Shown here: piece by piece, positions 1 to 6,503 of the stretch | Position numbering within the stretch: position 1 is the first letter of the stretch | Layout: the number at the start of each line of letters is the position of its first letter | NCBI GenBank assembly: GCA_003164375.1 | Contig: PLTE01000226.1 | Span: 21,287 to 36,007, forward strand | Source: Hyphomicrobiales bacterium | Lineage (GTDB): Bacteria > Pseudomonadota > Alphaproteobacteria > Rhizobiales > Xanthobacteraceae | Length of the DNA: 14,721 nucleotides | Reading direction: 5' to 3' | Notes under the pieces: generated by a model | Databases searched by the model: none | Seen by the model: the letters and a program-made list of their open reading frames with translations, nothing else | Told to the model about the DNA's origin: nothing | Program-made: the position numbers and the translations under genes

Positions 1-1
1 A

Positions 2-193
2 ATTGATGGCGAGTGGTTTGTGCGATTCGATCTGCGCGCGGTGTTCGAGGAGATCGTCGAACGGGCGATGGCGATCTTGTCGGCCGCGGTGCGCCAGCGC
101 CTGCCGGGCATCGCGGACGAGATGGATGACGCATTCGGCGATCGGTTGCGCATATTGCTTGCCTCGATTGCGAAATTGTTTCCGACATTGTGA
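2..193 (+). CDS. C-terminal fragment of an unidentified protein
   Basis: An open frame enters from the left edge and runs for 63 codons to a TGA at 191-193; its start lies outside the window. The visible part begins IDGEWFVRFDLRAVFEEIVE and continues as a mostly helical, charged segment with no membrane span. I do not recognise the family. Its stop overlaps a possible GTG start (190-192) of the downstream transporter gene, so the two may be translationally coupled. Coding is supported by the continuous frame, the absence of a competing frame with recognisable content, and the tight junction. The function is unknown. Confidence 0.55.
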   Translation: MDGEWFVRFDLRAVFEEIVERAMAILSAAVRQRLPGIADEMDDAFGDRLRILLASIAKLFPTL

Positions 194-972
194 TCGACGC
201 CGACCGGTCAACAGCCGGATCGGGGACGGGGGCGGCCGTGGGACTGCAGCAGCTCGCATTTGTATTCGCCGGCGCCTTGGCCGGCGGTATTGTCAACGGT
301 CTCACAGGTTTCGGCACCGCGCTCACCGCCATGGGACTTTGGCTCTACGCCATACCGCCGACGGTGGCGGCGTCCTTGGCGATCATTTGCTCGTGCATTT
401 CGCAGCTGCAGACGGTGCACCTGATTTGGCGCACGATCTTGTGGCATCGTGTTCTGGCTTTCGTGTTGCCCGGCCTCATCGGGGTGCCGTTCGGAACTTT
501 TCTGTTGCCGCACATCGATCCGAGACTTTTCAAATTGGGCGTCGGAATTTTTCTGGTTGCTTATTCAAGTTATGTTCTGGCGCGAAGGGTGCAGTTCAAC
601 AGTGCCTGGGGCGGTGGCGCCGCCGACGGCGTCATAGGCTTCGGTGGCGGTGTTCTCGGCGGCATCGCCGGGTTATCCGGCGTGCTACCTATCGTTTGGT
701 CGGACATCCGTGGCTGGAGCAAGGAACAACGGCGCGCCGTCGTGCAAGGTTTCAATATTGCGATTCTTTGGCTCGCCTTGGCATCGCACGCGGCGTCCGG
801 TTTATTGACGCGACAAGTGCTGTTGCACGCGGCCGTCGCGCTGCCCGGAACGATCGGCGGTGCGTGGCTTGGCGGCTTCCTCTACCAGCGGCTTGCCGAT
901 CGAGGCTATCAGCGCATCGTCATGGTGCTGCTGCTAATATCAGGCGGCGTTCTAATTTTGACCAGCCGATAA
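190..972 (+). CDS. TauE/SafE-family sulfite/anion exporter-like membrane protein
   Basis: This is a polytopic inner-membrane protein of up to 260 residues, with about seven or eight hydrophobic segments separated by short loops. The first span carries the small-residue stretch GALAGGIVNGLTGFGTALTA, and the second half repeats the theme with GFGGGVLGGIAGLSGVLP. This internal two-fold repeat of glycine-rich spans is characteristic of the TauE/SafE (DUF81) family, which exports sulfite, sulfoacetate or other organosulfur anions. The substrate cannot be read from the sequence. GTG at 190 overlaps the upstream stop. GTG at 238 has a G-rich leader and would start just before the first span, so it is a credible shorter start. 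The gene converges on ppk2 across about 35 bases, in which I see no clear terminator. Confidence 0.85.
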   Translation: MIDADRSTAGSGTGAAVGLQQLAFVFAGALAGGIVNGLTGFGTALTAMGLWLYAIPPTVAASLAIICSCISQLQTVHLIWRTILWHRVLAFVLPGLIGVPFGTFLLPHIDPRLFKLGVGIFLVAYSSYVLARRVQFNSAWGGGAADGVIGFGGGVLGGIAGLSGVLPIVWSDIRGWSKEQRRAVVQGFNIAILWLALASHAASGLLTRQVLLHAAVALPGTIGGAWLGGFLYQRLADRGYQRIVMVLLLISGGVLILTSR

Positions 973-1007
973 CGCTTGCGTCGAAACGCGCTCGCGCCGG
1001 ATTCGAA

Positions 1008-1928
1008 TCAATAGACCGCCGGCACGTACAATTCCTTGGGTACAGGGTGACGCGCATAGTCGGGTTGGTGTTGGCGTTCCGGCAGCACGATCGGTTCGTG
1101 ACGGACGTCCTGATACGGCACCTGCTGCAACAAGTGATGAATACAGTTGAGTCTGGCCTTTTTTTTATCGACACCCTCGATTACCCACCAGCGCGCTTCG
1201 GGAATATGGGTGCGCTGCAGCATTTCCTCTTTGGCCTTGGTGTAGATCTCCCAGCGGCGGCGTGACTCCAAATCCATCGGGGAGAGCTTCCATTGCTTCA
1301 GCGGATCGTGGATGCGCATCAGAAAACGCAAATTCTGCTCGTCGTCGGTGATCGAGAACCAATATTTCACGAGAATAATGCCGGACCGCACCAGCATGCG
1401 TTCGAATTCCGGCACGGTGCGAAAGAATTCTTGGCACTCGGCTTCGGTGCAAAATCCCATCACCCGTTCGACGCCGGCGCGGTTGTACCAACTGCGATCG
1501 AACAGCACGATTTCGCCCGCCGCCGGCAGATGCGCTATATAGCGCTGGAAGTACCACTGCGTACGCTCGCGTTCGGACGGCGCCGACAGCGCGACAACCT
1601 TGCAGCTGCGCGGGTTCAGTCGCTGCGTCACCCGCTTGATCACGCCGCCCTTACCGGCAGCGTCGCGGCCCTCGAACAGCACGAGCAATTTAAGCCTCTG
1701 GTGCGCCACCCAATCCTGGAGCTTTATCAACTCCTTCTGCAATCGCAGCAATTCCTTGAAATAAACGTGTCGATCGAGGCCGTCGCCAGGCTTTCCGCGG
1801 GCGTCCGCCAAGAGGCCTTCGAGCCTGTTGTCGTCGATTTCTAATTCCAGTTCGTCATCGACCGCATCGTTCATTTCGTCGTGCAGGCGCTCATCGAGAG
1901 GACGGCTGCTGACTTCTTTGGCATCCAT
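1008..1928 (-). CDS. ppk2: Polyphosphate kinase 2 (PPK2 family)
   Basis: The 306-residue cytoplasmic kinase transfers phosphate between inorganic polyphosphate and nucleoside diphosphates, favouring polyP-driven NTP synthesis in most PPK2 enzymes. It has the Walker A loop GRDAAGKGG (residues 87-95), the lid segment with SAPSERERTQWYFQRY (115-130), and the Walker B region DRSWYNRAG (144-152). The closing region RRRWEIYTKAKEEML (223-237) is also typical. Length and motif order fit the single-domain PPK2 type. The first 50 residues are acidic and poorly conserved in character. ATG at 1926-1928 is chosen because GGAG (1937-1940) lies eight bases upstream; a GTG at 1935-1937 overlaps that ribosome-binding site and is therefore unlikely. 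It is transcribed alone, divergently from the P-type ATPase operon. Nucleotide preference (ADP or GDP) cannot be decided. Confidence 0.95.
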   Translation of the reverse strand: MDAKEVSSRPLDERLHDEMNDAVDDELELEIDDNRLEGLLADARGKPGDGLDRHVYFKELLRLQKELIKLQDWVAHQRLKLLVLFEGRDAAGKGGVIKRVTQRLNPRSCKVVALSAPSERERTQWYFQRYIAHLPAAGEIVLFDRSWYNRAGVERVMGFCTEAECQEFFRTVPEFERMLVRSGIILVKYWFSITDDEQNLRFLMRIHDPLKQWKLSPMDLESRRRWEIYTKAKEEMLQRTHIPEARWWVIEGVDKKKARLNCIHHLLQQVPYQDVRHEPIVLPERQHQPDYARHPVPKELYVPAVY

Positions 1929-1958
1929 CGTATGCACTCCGGAAATCGTGGGTGGAAA

Positions 1959-1964
1959 AGTATA
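1959..1964 (-). promoter_or_regulatory. Candidate -10 box for ppk2
   Basis: Read on the minus strand the bases are TATACT, a five-of-six match to the sigma-70 -10 consensus. They would place transcription start about 20-25 bases before the ppk2 ATG, leaving room for the GGAG ribosome-binding site. No good -35 hexamer is visible 16-18 bases further upstream, so the promoter may be weak or activator-dependent. This is an inference from sequence only. Confidence 0.4.
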
Positions 1965-2278
1965 GCGAATGTTGGTGCGCCGATGTGACGGCTGTACGAC
2001 ACGCCGGACCTCACGATGTTCGAGTGGTGAGAGAGTTTTCCTGTTTTATCAAGAAATTAGCCGGCAAAATGACATCGGAGGCTGTTGCGGCGCCTAGGTA
2101 CGGCGACGACTTTCCCGGGCATTTGTGTTCGGATTGTCATGAAACTTGCATGGAAGATGGGAATGTTAGGGCGGTGCAGGGTAAGCCGCGCTGCCCGGCG
2201 GTCGATTCATCCCAGTGTGGCGTTCAATTTCGCGACCGCCGGCTAAGCGGCGCAATTCTAGGGTGGTGGGAGAATTTG
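1965..2278. other. Divergent intergenic region between ppk2 and the transport operon
   Basis: About 310 bases separate the ppk2 promoter region from the DUF5132-like gene. The frame of that downstream gene stays open leftwards to about 1952. The upstream translation is Cys-rich and unlike a DUF5132 leader, and a strong ribosome-binding site occurs only at 2279, so I treat the stretch as untranslated. It contains an AT-rich patch around 2035-2070, unusual against the GC-rich background, and a TTGTCA hexamer at 2134-2139 without a convincing -10 partner. The operon promoter must lie somewhere here, but I cannot place it. Confidence 0.4.
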
Positions 2279-2686
2279 ATGCCAAAGACCAAGGTTGAGG
2301 GCAACGGCGTTTTCGATGGACCGGCAACGCCTATCGAGGCCCCTGAGACGGAAGCGTTAGACCAGTCCAGTGAAGACCGCAGCGAAGTGGTTGCGACCGT
2401 TGCCACCGTTGTGGTGGTCGGGCTGGGTGCGGCCGCCTTTGAGGCGGCGCTGTTACCCGGCCTTGTTCTAGGCGTCGCGGCGATGTGGGCTCCCAAATAC
2501 TTCCCCAAAATGGGTGAAGCCTTGAACCCGCTGTTTCGATCCACGGTTCGCGGCGTCTACAAGGTCGGTCACAAGACCCGGGAGATGATGGCCGAGGCCC
2601 AGGAACAGTTTCATGACATCGCCGCCGAAGTCCACGCCGAGAAAGACGCGGAGCCAGTGGAATCTAAAACTGCTGAGGCGGCTTGA
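2279..2686 (+). CDS. Small single-span membrane protein, DUF5132-like
   Basis: This is a 135-residue protein. An acidic, probably disordered N-terminus (1-36) is followed by a hydrophobic Ala/Val/Gly/Leu stretch (about 38-70), then an amphipathic region with PKYFPKMGEALNPLFRSTVR (72-91). The C-terminus (100-135) is a charged helical tail rich in Glu and Ala. This arrangement, a membrane helix followed by a Lys/Arg patch and a Glu-rich helix, resembles DUF5132 proteins, which I recall occurring beside HMA2 and heavy-metal-type P-ATPase genes. No biochemical function is known to me. ATG at 2279 is chosen because a GGGAG-like ribosome-binding site (about 2268-2272) precedes it. The gene is first in the run leading to the ATPase, 159 bases ahead of the next start, so it may be an accessory subunit or membrane scaffold. 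The family call is from memory of the pattern. Confidence 0.65.
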   Translation: MPKTKVEGNGVFDGPATPIEAPETEALDQSSEDRSEVVATVATVVVVGLGAAAFEAALLPGLVLGVAAMWAPKYFPKMGEALNPLFRSTVRGVYKVGHKTREMMAEAQEQFHDIAAEVHAEKDAEPVESKTAEAA

Positions 2687-2728
2687 GGTCGAGGCTGGGC
2701 CGCTGGCTTGGTTCTGCCTGACGCAATC

Positions 2729-2754
2729 AACCGGGTGCGCACGGGCTCCCGGTT
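2729..2754 (+). terminator. Possible hairpin (weak terminator or attenuator)
   Basis: AACCGGG (2729-2735) and CCCGGTT (2748-2754) are perfect inverted copies flanking a 12-base loop. They are followed by a mildly T-rich CTGTCTTTC. The hairpin sits in the gap between the DUF5132-like and HMA2-like genes. It lacks a proper U-run, so complete termination is unlikely; partial attenuation or mRNA end protection would fit an operon with unequal subunit needs. Confidence 0.3.
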
Positions 2755-2845
2755 CTGTCTTTCATCTGCGATTCGGAACCGACCGAGGTGACGTCAGTGG
2801 TGTCGCCGGCCGGTATGTCGTCGTTATCTGACCCGAGTGCATCCC

Positions 2846-3454
2846 ATGACAAAGATGAATCTCAAGATCGAACATCAAGTGCCTGGACGAGTGCGGATGA
2901 AAATTCCGGCCGGCAAGGGCAATCCGGAACTGTTGAAGCAGATCAGCGAAACGTTCGCTGTCATTCCGGGAATCGAGGAGGTTATCGTCAATCCTACGAC
3001 CGGAAGCGTTGTCCTGCATTACGACGCCGACCGCCATGATGAATTCCATGGCTCGTTCCAAGGTCATTACGACGCCCATGCTGCCGCAAATGGCGCCGCA
3101 AATGGCGGCACGCATGGCGCCGACACCGAGCTCGACAAGCTGACAAAAAGCATCGAGGCGGAAGCCGAATTTCTCGCCAGCCATTCGCATGCGGCGCGCG
3201 CCGTGGTCGATTTCGTGAAAATGATCGATCGCGAGATCAAAACTGCGACCAACAATACCATCGATTTGAAGATCGTGTTCGCTATCGGGATAATCGGCTT
3301 GACGGTATTCGAGGTCGGCGCGACGGCGGCGACGCCGGTGTGGGTGACGCTCGCGATATTCACCGTCAACCATTTCATCGAAATGCATGAGCGGCAGCCG
3401 CACGCCGACCAAAACGGCCATCCAGCTCTGGCGCCAGTCCGGGTCGTGAGCTGA
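2846..3454 (+). CDS. HMA2-like domain protein with two membrane spans
   Basis: The protein has 202 residues. Residues 1-65 resemble a ferredoxin-like HMA2 fold: VPGRVRMKIP (12-21), a helix, then IPGIEEVIVNPTTGSVVLHY (40-59). The CxxC metal site of classical heavy-metal-associated domains is absent. An Ala/Asn/Gly/His linker (about 72-92) includes the duplicated AANG unit, followed by a charged amphipathic helix (93-138). Two hydrophobic segments follow (about 141-158 and 162-178), then a His-containing tail with HERQPHADQNGH (181-192). The whole looks like the front end of a P1B-type ATPase without its catalytic part. It precedes the ATPase by 32 bases and probably acts with it. ATG at 2846 is preferred, with GAG at 2835-2837; GTG at 2837 and ATG at 2855 are alternatives. 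The role is inferred. Confidence 0.75.
   Translation: MTKMNLKIEHQVPGRVRMKIPAGKGNPELLKQISETFAVIPGIEEVIVNPTTGSVVLHYDADRHDEFHGSFQGHYDAHAAANGAANGGTHGADTELDKLTKSIEAEAEFLASHSHAARAVVDFVKMIDREIKTATNNTIDLKIVFAIGIIGLTVFEVGATAATPVWVTLAIFTVNHFIEMHERQPHADQNGHPALAPVRVVS
3083..3106 (+). repeat. 12-base tandem duplication encoding AANG-AANG
   Basis: GCCGCAAATGGC occurs twice head to tail (3083-3094 and 3095-3106), exact in both copies and in frame, lengthening the flexible linker of the HMA2-like protein by four residues. Perfect nucleotide identity suggests a recent replication-slippage duplication in a length-tolerant linker. Confidence 0.8.
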
Positions 3455-3486
3455 GGCCGGAATTGCAGTAATCGGAGTCGGGCGCA

Positions 3487-5628
3487 ATGGATTTTTCGAT
3501 ACGCCACTTTATCTCCGGCCGTATCCGCCTGCACCTGCCGTCGCTATGCCGCAAACGCATCGTTGCCGAGGCTGCCCTGGTGTGGCTGCAAGCGCAGCCT
3601 GGCGTTAAGGGCGCTCGCCTGAACTACGCCTGCGCGAGCCTCGTCATCGAATATGACGTCAGCTTCGAAGGCGTGTTGCGCGCCACGCTCGGCCGACTAT
3701 CGGTCATGAGTGTCGATGAGCTGCACCAGCTTGTCGATCCCGGCAAGAAGCTGGCCGCAGCAACCGTCCGGCCGCCGCTAACGCTGCGTCCCGCCCAAAC
3801 GCCGTCGATTTGGAACCGCACGCCCCTGACGCTGCCGACCGTCTCGCTCGTGATGGCGTTTTCCGCCAACCCCGTCATCTGGGCGATCAATATGCCCTTG
3901 ATGCTGTGGAACGCCTATCCGATCGCGCTGCGGGCCTGGCGCGTGTGGCGGCGGGAAGGCCGCCTCAACGTCGACTTTCTCGATACGCTCGCGATCGCAG
4001 CGTCGCTGATGCACGGCAATCCTATGGCCGGCGCCATCGTCACTTGGCTGATCAAGCTCGGCGACTGGATTCGCGATCTGACCGCGGCGGGCCAGCGCAA
4101 GGCGATGAGCGATCTGTTGGAATTCCAGACGAAGACGGCCTGGGTCATCCGCGATGACGTCGTGACGTCAATACCGGCCTCGGAGCTCGCGATCGGCGAC
4201 GCGGTCGTAGCCTATCCCGGCGAGATGATTCCGGTCGACGGCGAGATCATCGACGGTCACGCCATGATCGACCAGAAAACCATTACCGGCGAGGGACTGC
4301 CGGTAATGCGGGCGACAGGTGAGCCGGTGTTCGCCGCAACCGTCATCCGCGACGGTCAGCTGACCATCCGTGCCATCCGCGTCGGCAACGCAACGACCGC
4401 TGGGCAGATCGCGCACCTGGTCGAGTCGGCGCCGATCGGCGATACGCGCATGCAGAACCATGCCGAAAAACTTGCCGACCGTCTCGTCGTACCGACGCTC
4501 GCGTTGGCGACCGGCACGGCGCTCATCTCCGCCGACTTCAACCGTTTCCTGTCGCTCGTCATCGTCGACTACGGCACCGGCATCCGGGTTGCGGCACCAA
4601 CCGCCGTACTCGCCTCGATGACGCACGCCGCGCGCGCCGGCATCATTATCAAGAGCGGTGCGCATATGGAGCGGCTCGCCGATGTCGACACCGTGATTTT
4701 CGACAAGACAGGCACGCTGACCCATGGCTCGCCGGTCGTGGTCGACGTGATCAGCTACGAGAAAAATATCACCGACCGGCATTTGCTCGGTCTCGCGGCA
4801 GCGGCGGAAACCAAGCTGCAACATCCGGTCGCCGACGCGCTGCGCACTAAGGCCCATGAGCTCGGCGCCAATATTCCGTATTGCGAGGAAACTAAATACC
4901 GGATCGGGCTGGGCGTTGAAGGCCAGGTCAATGGCTATTACCTGCACGTCGGCAATGAACGGTTCATGCGGCAGAGCGAGATCGATGTCCGGGTGACGGA
5001 GAGCGATCGCGCGGCGCTCGACGAGCAAGGCTACTCTTGCATTTACGTCGCGATCGACGGAACGCTCGCCGGGCTTGTACCGTTTACCGACAAGGTCCGG
5101 CCCGAAAGCCGGGAGGTGATCAAGCGGCTGCACGAGCTTGGAATCCGCAACAGTGTCATGCTAACCGGCGATAACGCGGTGGTGGCCCGATCGGTGGGGA
5201 GGCGGCTGGGGCTGACGCGGCAATTCGCCGATATGCTGCCGGCGGATAAAGCCGAGGTCATCCAACAATTCCAGCGCGACGGTAATTTGGTCGCTATGGT
5301 CGGTGACGGTATTAATGATTCGCCGGCCTTGAGCTTTGCCGACGTCGGCATCGCCATGAAGCATGGCGCCGAGGTGGCGCGCGAGTCGGCGGATGTCGTG
5401 CTGATGGAAGACTCGTTGTGGAAGCTCGTCAAAGCGGTCGAAATCTCACGCGGTGCGGTGCGCCTGATCCACCAGAATTATGCCATTGTCGCCGGCTTGA
5501 ATACGCTGGCGCTCGGGCTCGCGCTACCCGGAGGATTGATTATTCCGGAAATTACCGCATTGATCAGCAACGGCTCGGCGATATTGGCCGCCTTGAACGG
5601 AATTCGTCCGATTCTGCGCTATCAATGA
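3487..5628 (+). CDS. P-type ATPase of the heavy-metal (P1B-like) group lacking the CPC motif
   Basis: This is an inner-membrane cation pump of 713 residues. Residues 1-80 form an HMA2-like domain (ISGRIRLHLP at 9-18) without CxxC. Membrane helices follow (about 115-190), then an actuator domain with TGEG (267-270). The helix that precedes phosphorylation reads VDYGTGIRVAAPTAVLASM, starting at V360. Catalytic motifs are complete: DKTGT (Asp406 phosphorylated), HP (446-447), LTGD (559-562) and GDGIND (606-611). Two C-terminal helices end in NGSAILAALNGIRPIL. The Cys-Pro-Cys/Ser-Pro-Cys element that coordinates transported metal in P1B pumps is replaced by DYGTG (361-365), so copper, zinc or cadmium specificity cannot be assumed. 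GGAG at 3474-3477 supports the ATG. The stop overlaps the start of the EcsC gene (ATGA), implying coupling. The substrate is unknown; a CtpC-like or novel ion role is possible. Confidence 0.92.
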   Translation: MDFSIRHFISGRIRLHLPSLCRKRIVAEAALVWLQAQPGVKGARLNYACASLVIEYDVSFEGVLRATLGRLSVMSVDELHQLVDPGKKLAAATVRPPLTLRPAQTPSIWNRTPLTLPTVSLVMAFSANPVIWAINMPLMLWNAYPIALRAWRVWRREGRLNVDFLDTLAIAASLMHGNPMAGAIVTWLIKLGDWIRDLTAAGQRKAMSDLLEFQTKTAWVIRDDVVTSIPASELAIGDAVVAYPGEMIPVDGEIIDGHAMIDQKTITGEGLPVMRATGEPVFAATVIRDGQLTIRAIRVGNATTAGQIAHLVESAPIGDTRMQNHAEKLADRLVVPTLALATGTALISADFNRFLSLVIVDYGTGIRVAAPTAVLASMTHAARAGIIIKSGAHMERLADVDTVIFDKTGTLTHGSPVVVDVISYEKNITDRHLLGLAAAAETKLQHPVADALRTKAHELGANIPYCEETKYRIGLGVEGQVNGYYLHVGNERFMRQSEIDVRVTESDRAALDEQGYSCIYVAIDGTLAGLVPFTDKVRPESREVIKRLHELGIRNSVMLTGDNAVVARSVGRRLGLTRQFADMLPADKAEVIQQFQRDGNLVAMVGDGINDSPALSFADVGIAMKHGAEVARESADVVLMEDSLWKLVKAVEISRGAVRLIHQNYAIVAGLNTLALGLALPGGLIIPEITALISNGSAILAALNGIRPILRYQ

Positions 5629-6503
5629 CAACGGCCGAGCCCAACGCAACACTGCCCCCGACGCTTTCGCCGTCACAGCAAGAGGCGCTCCGGCGCGCCG
5701 TTCTCGACCTCGAAAATCAGGATTTTGCGGCGCAGCTTGCCGACTATGCCGGCAGGCCGATCGAGCGGGTGATGCGGCTCATTCCGCGAGCTGCCAGCAG
5801 CCGCCTCAATCGGGTCGTAGAACGGGCCATTCTCAACTGTCTCAACGTCGCCATCAACTCCATCGAGCAGCGATCGAAGGCGCCGCCGGCGCAGCGCACC
5901 GCCTCGGTGCTCGCCGGCATCAGCGGCGGCGTCTCCGGCTTTTTCGGGCTTGCGGCTTTGCCGATCGAATTGCCGGTGACCACCACCTTGATGCTGCGGT
6001 CGATCGCCGACATTGCGCGGCACCACGGCGAGGACCTTGCCACGCTCGAGGCGCGGCTGGCCTGCGTCGAAGTCTTCGCGCTCGGCGCGCCGCGGAGCGG
6101 CCGGCGCGCCGATTTCGGCTATTACGCCTCGCGTGCACTGCTCGGCCGGTTGACAGCGGACGCCGGCGCACTTCTCCTGGAGCGCAGCGCCGCGAACCTG
6201 TCGGCGCCTGTGGTCGGTACTCTGGTGACCGAAATCGCGACGCGATTTTCCGTCGTCGTGTCCGAGCGCTCGGCCGCGAGCGCAATACCGGTGCTCGGGG
6301 CGGTCGGCGGCGCCACGGTCAATCTTCTTTTCATGAACCATTTCCAGCGCGTCGCCCGCGGACATTTCGCCATCAGGCGGTTAGAACGCGAATACGGAGC
6401 GAGCATGGTGCGGCGCCTCTACGATGAACACGCGCCGCGCCGTGCAGTCGCGCGGCACCGCGCCAGCAGAGGCCGAGTCCTTGCCGACCGCAGCAGAAGC
6501 TAA
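5625..6503 (+). CDS. EcsC-family protein
   Basis: The 292-residue protein matches the EcsC family pattern: a helical N-terminus, then RTASVLAGISGGVSGFFGLA (91-110) running into ALPIELPVTTTLMLRSIADI (111-130). Those small-residue hydrophobic helices are followed by a second glycine/alanine-rich half ending IPVLGAVGGATVNLLFMNHF (221-240). EcsC proteins are named after a Bacillus gene next to an ABC transporter; their molecular role is unknown. The ATG at 5625 overlaps the ATPase stop in an ATGA arrangement, so the protein is probably made together with the pump. The last 25 or so residues are strikingly Arg-rich and lie where the frame overlaps the DUF445 gene, so the tail may be under little constraint of its own. 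Confidence 0.85.
   Translation: MTTAEPNATLPPTLSPSQQEALRRAVLDLENQDFAAQLADYAGRPIERVMRLIPRAASSRLNRVVERAILNCLNVAINSIEQRSKAPPAQRTASVLAGISGGVSGFFGLAALPIELPVTTTLMLRSIADIARHHGEDLATLEARLACVEVFALGAPRSGRRADFGYYASRALLGRLTADAGALLLERSAANLSAPVVGTLVTEIATRFSVVVSERSAASAIPVLGAVGGATVNLLFMNHFQRVARGHFAIRRLEREYGASMVRRLYDEHAPRRAVARHRASRGRVLADRSRS

Noticed and set aside
3..1265. A 420-codon plus-strand open frame
   Set aside because: Its translation is Arg/His/Cys-rich low-information sequence and it covers TauE and ppk2, both with clear family motifs in other frames; it is a GC-driven shadow.
1952..2278. N-terminal extension of the DUF5132-like protein
   Set aside because: The frame is open but the translation is Cys-rich and unlike the family, and the good ribosome-binding site is at ATG 2279.
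4168..5133. A 321-codon minus-strand open frame inside the P-type ATPase gene
   Set aside because: It lies wholly antisense to the catalytic domains of the pump and its translation has no recognisable domain; a high-GC antisense shadow.
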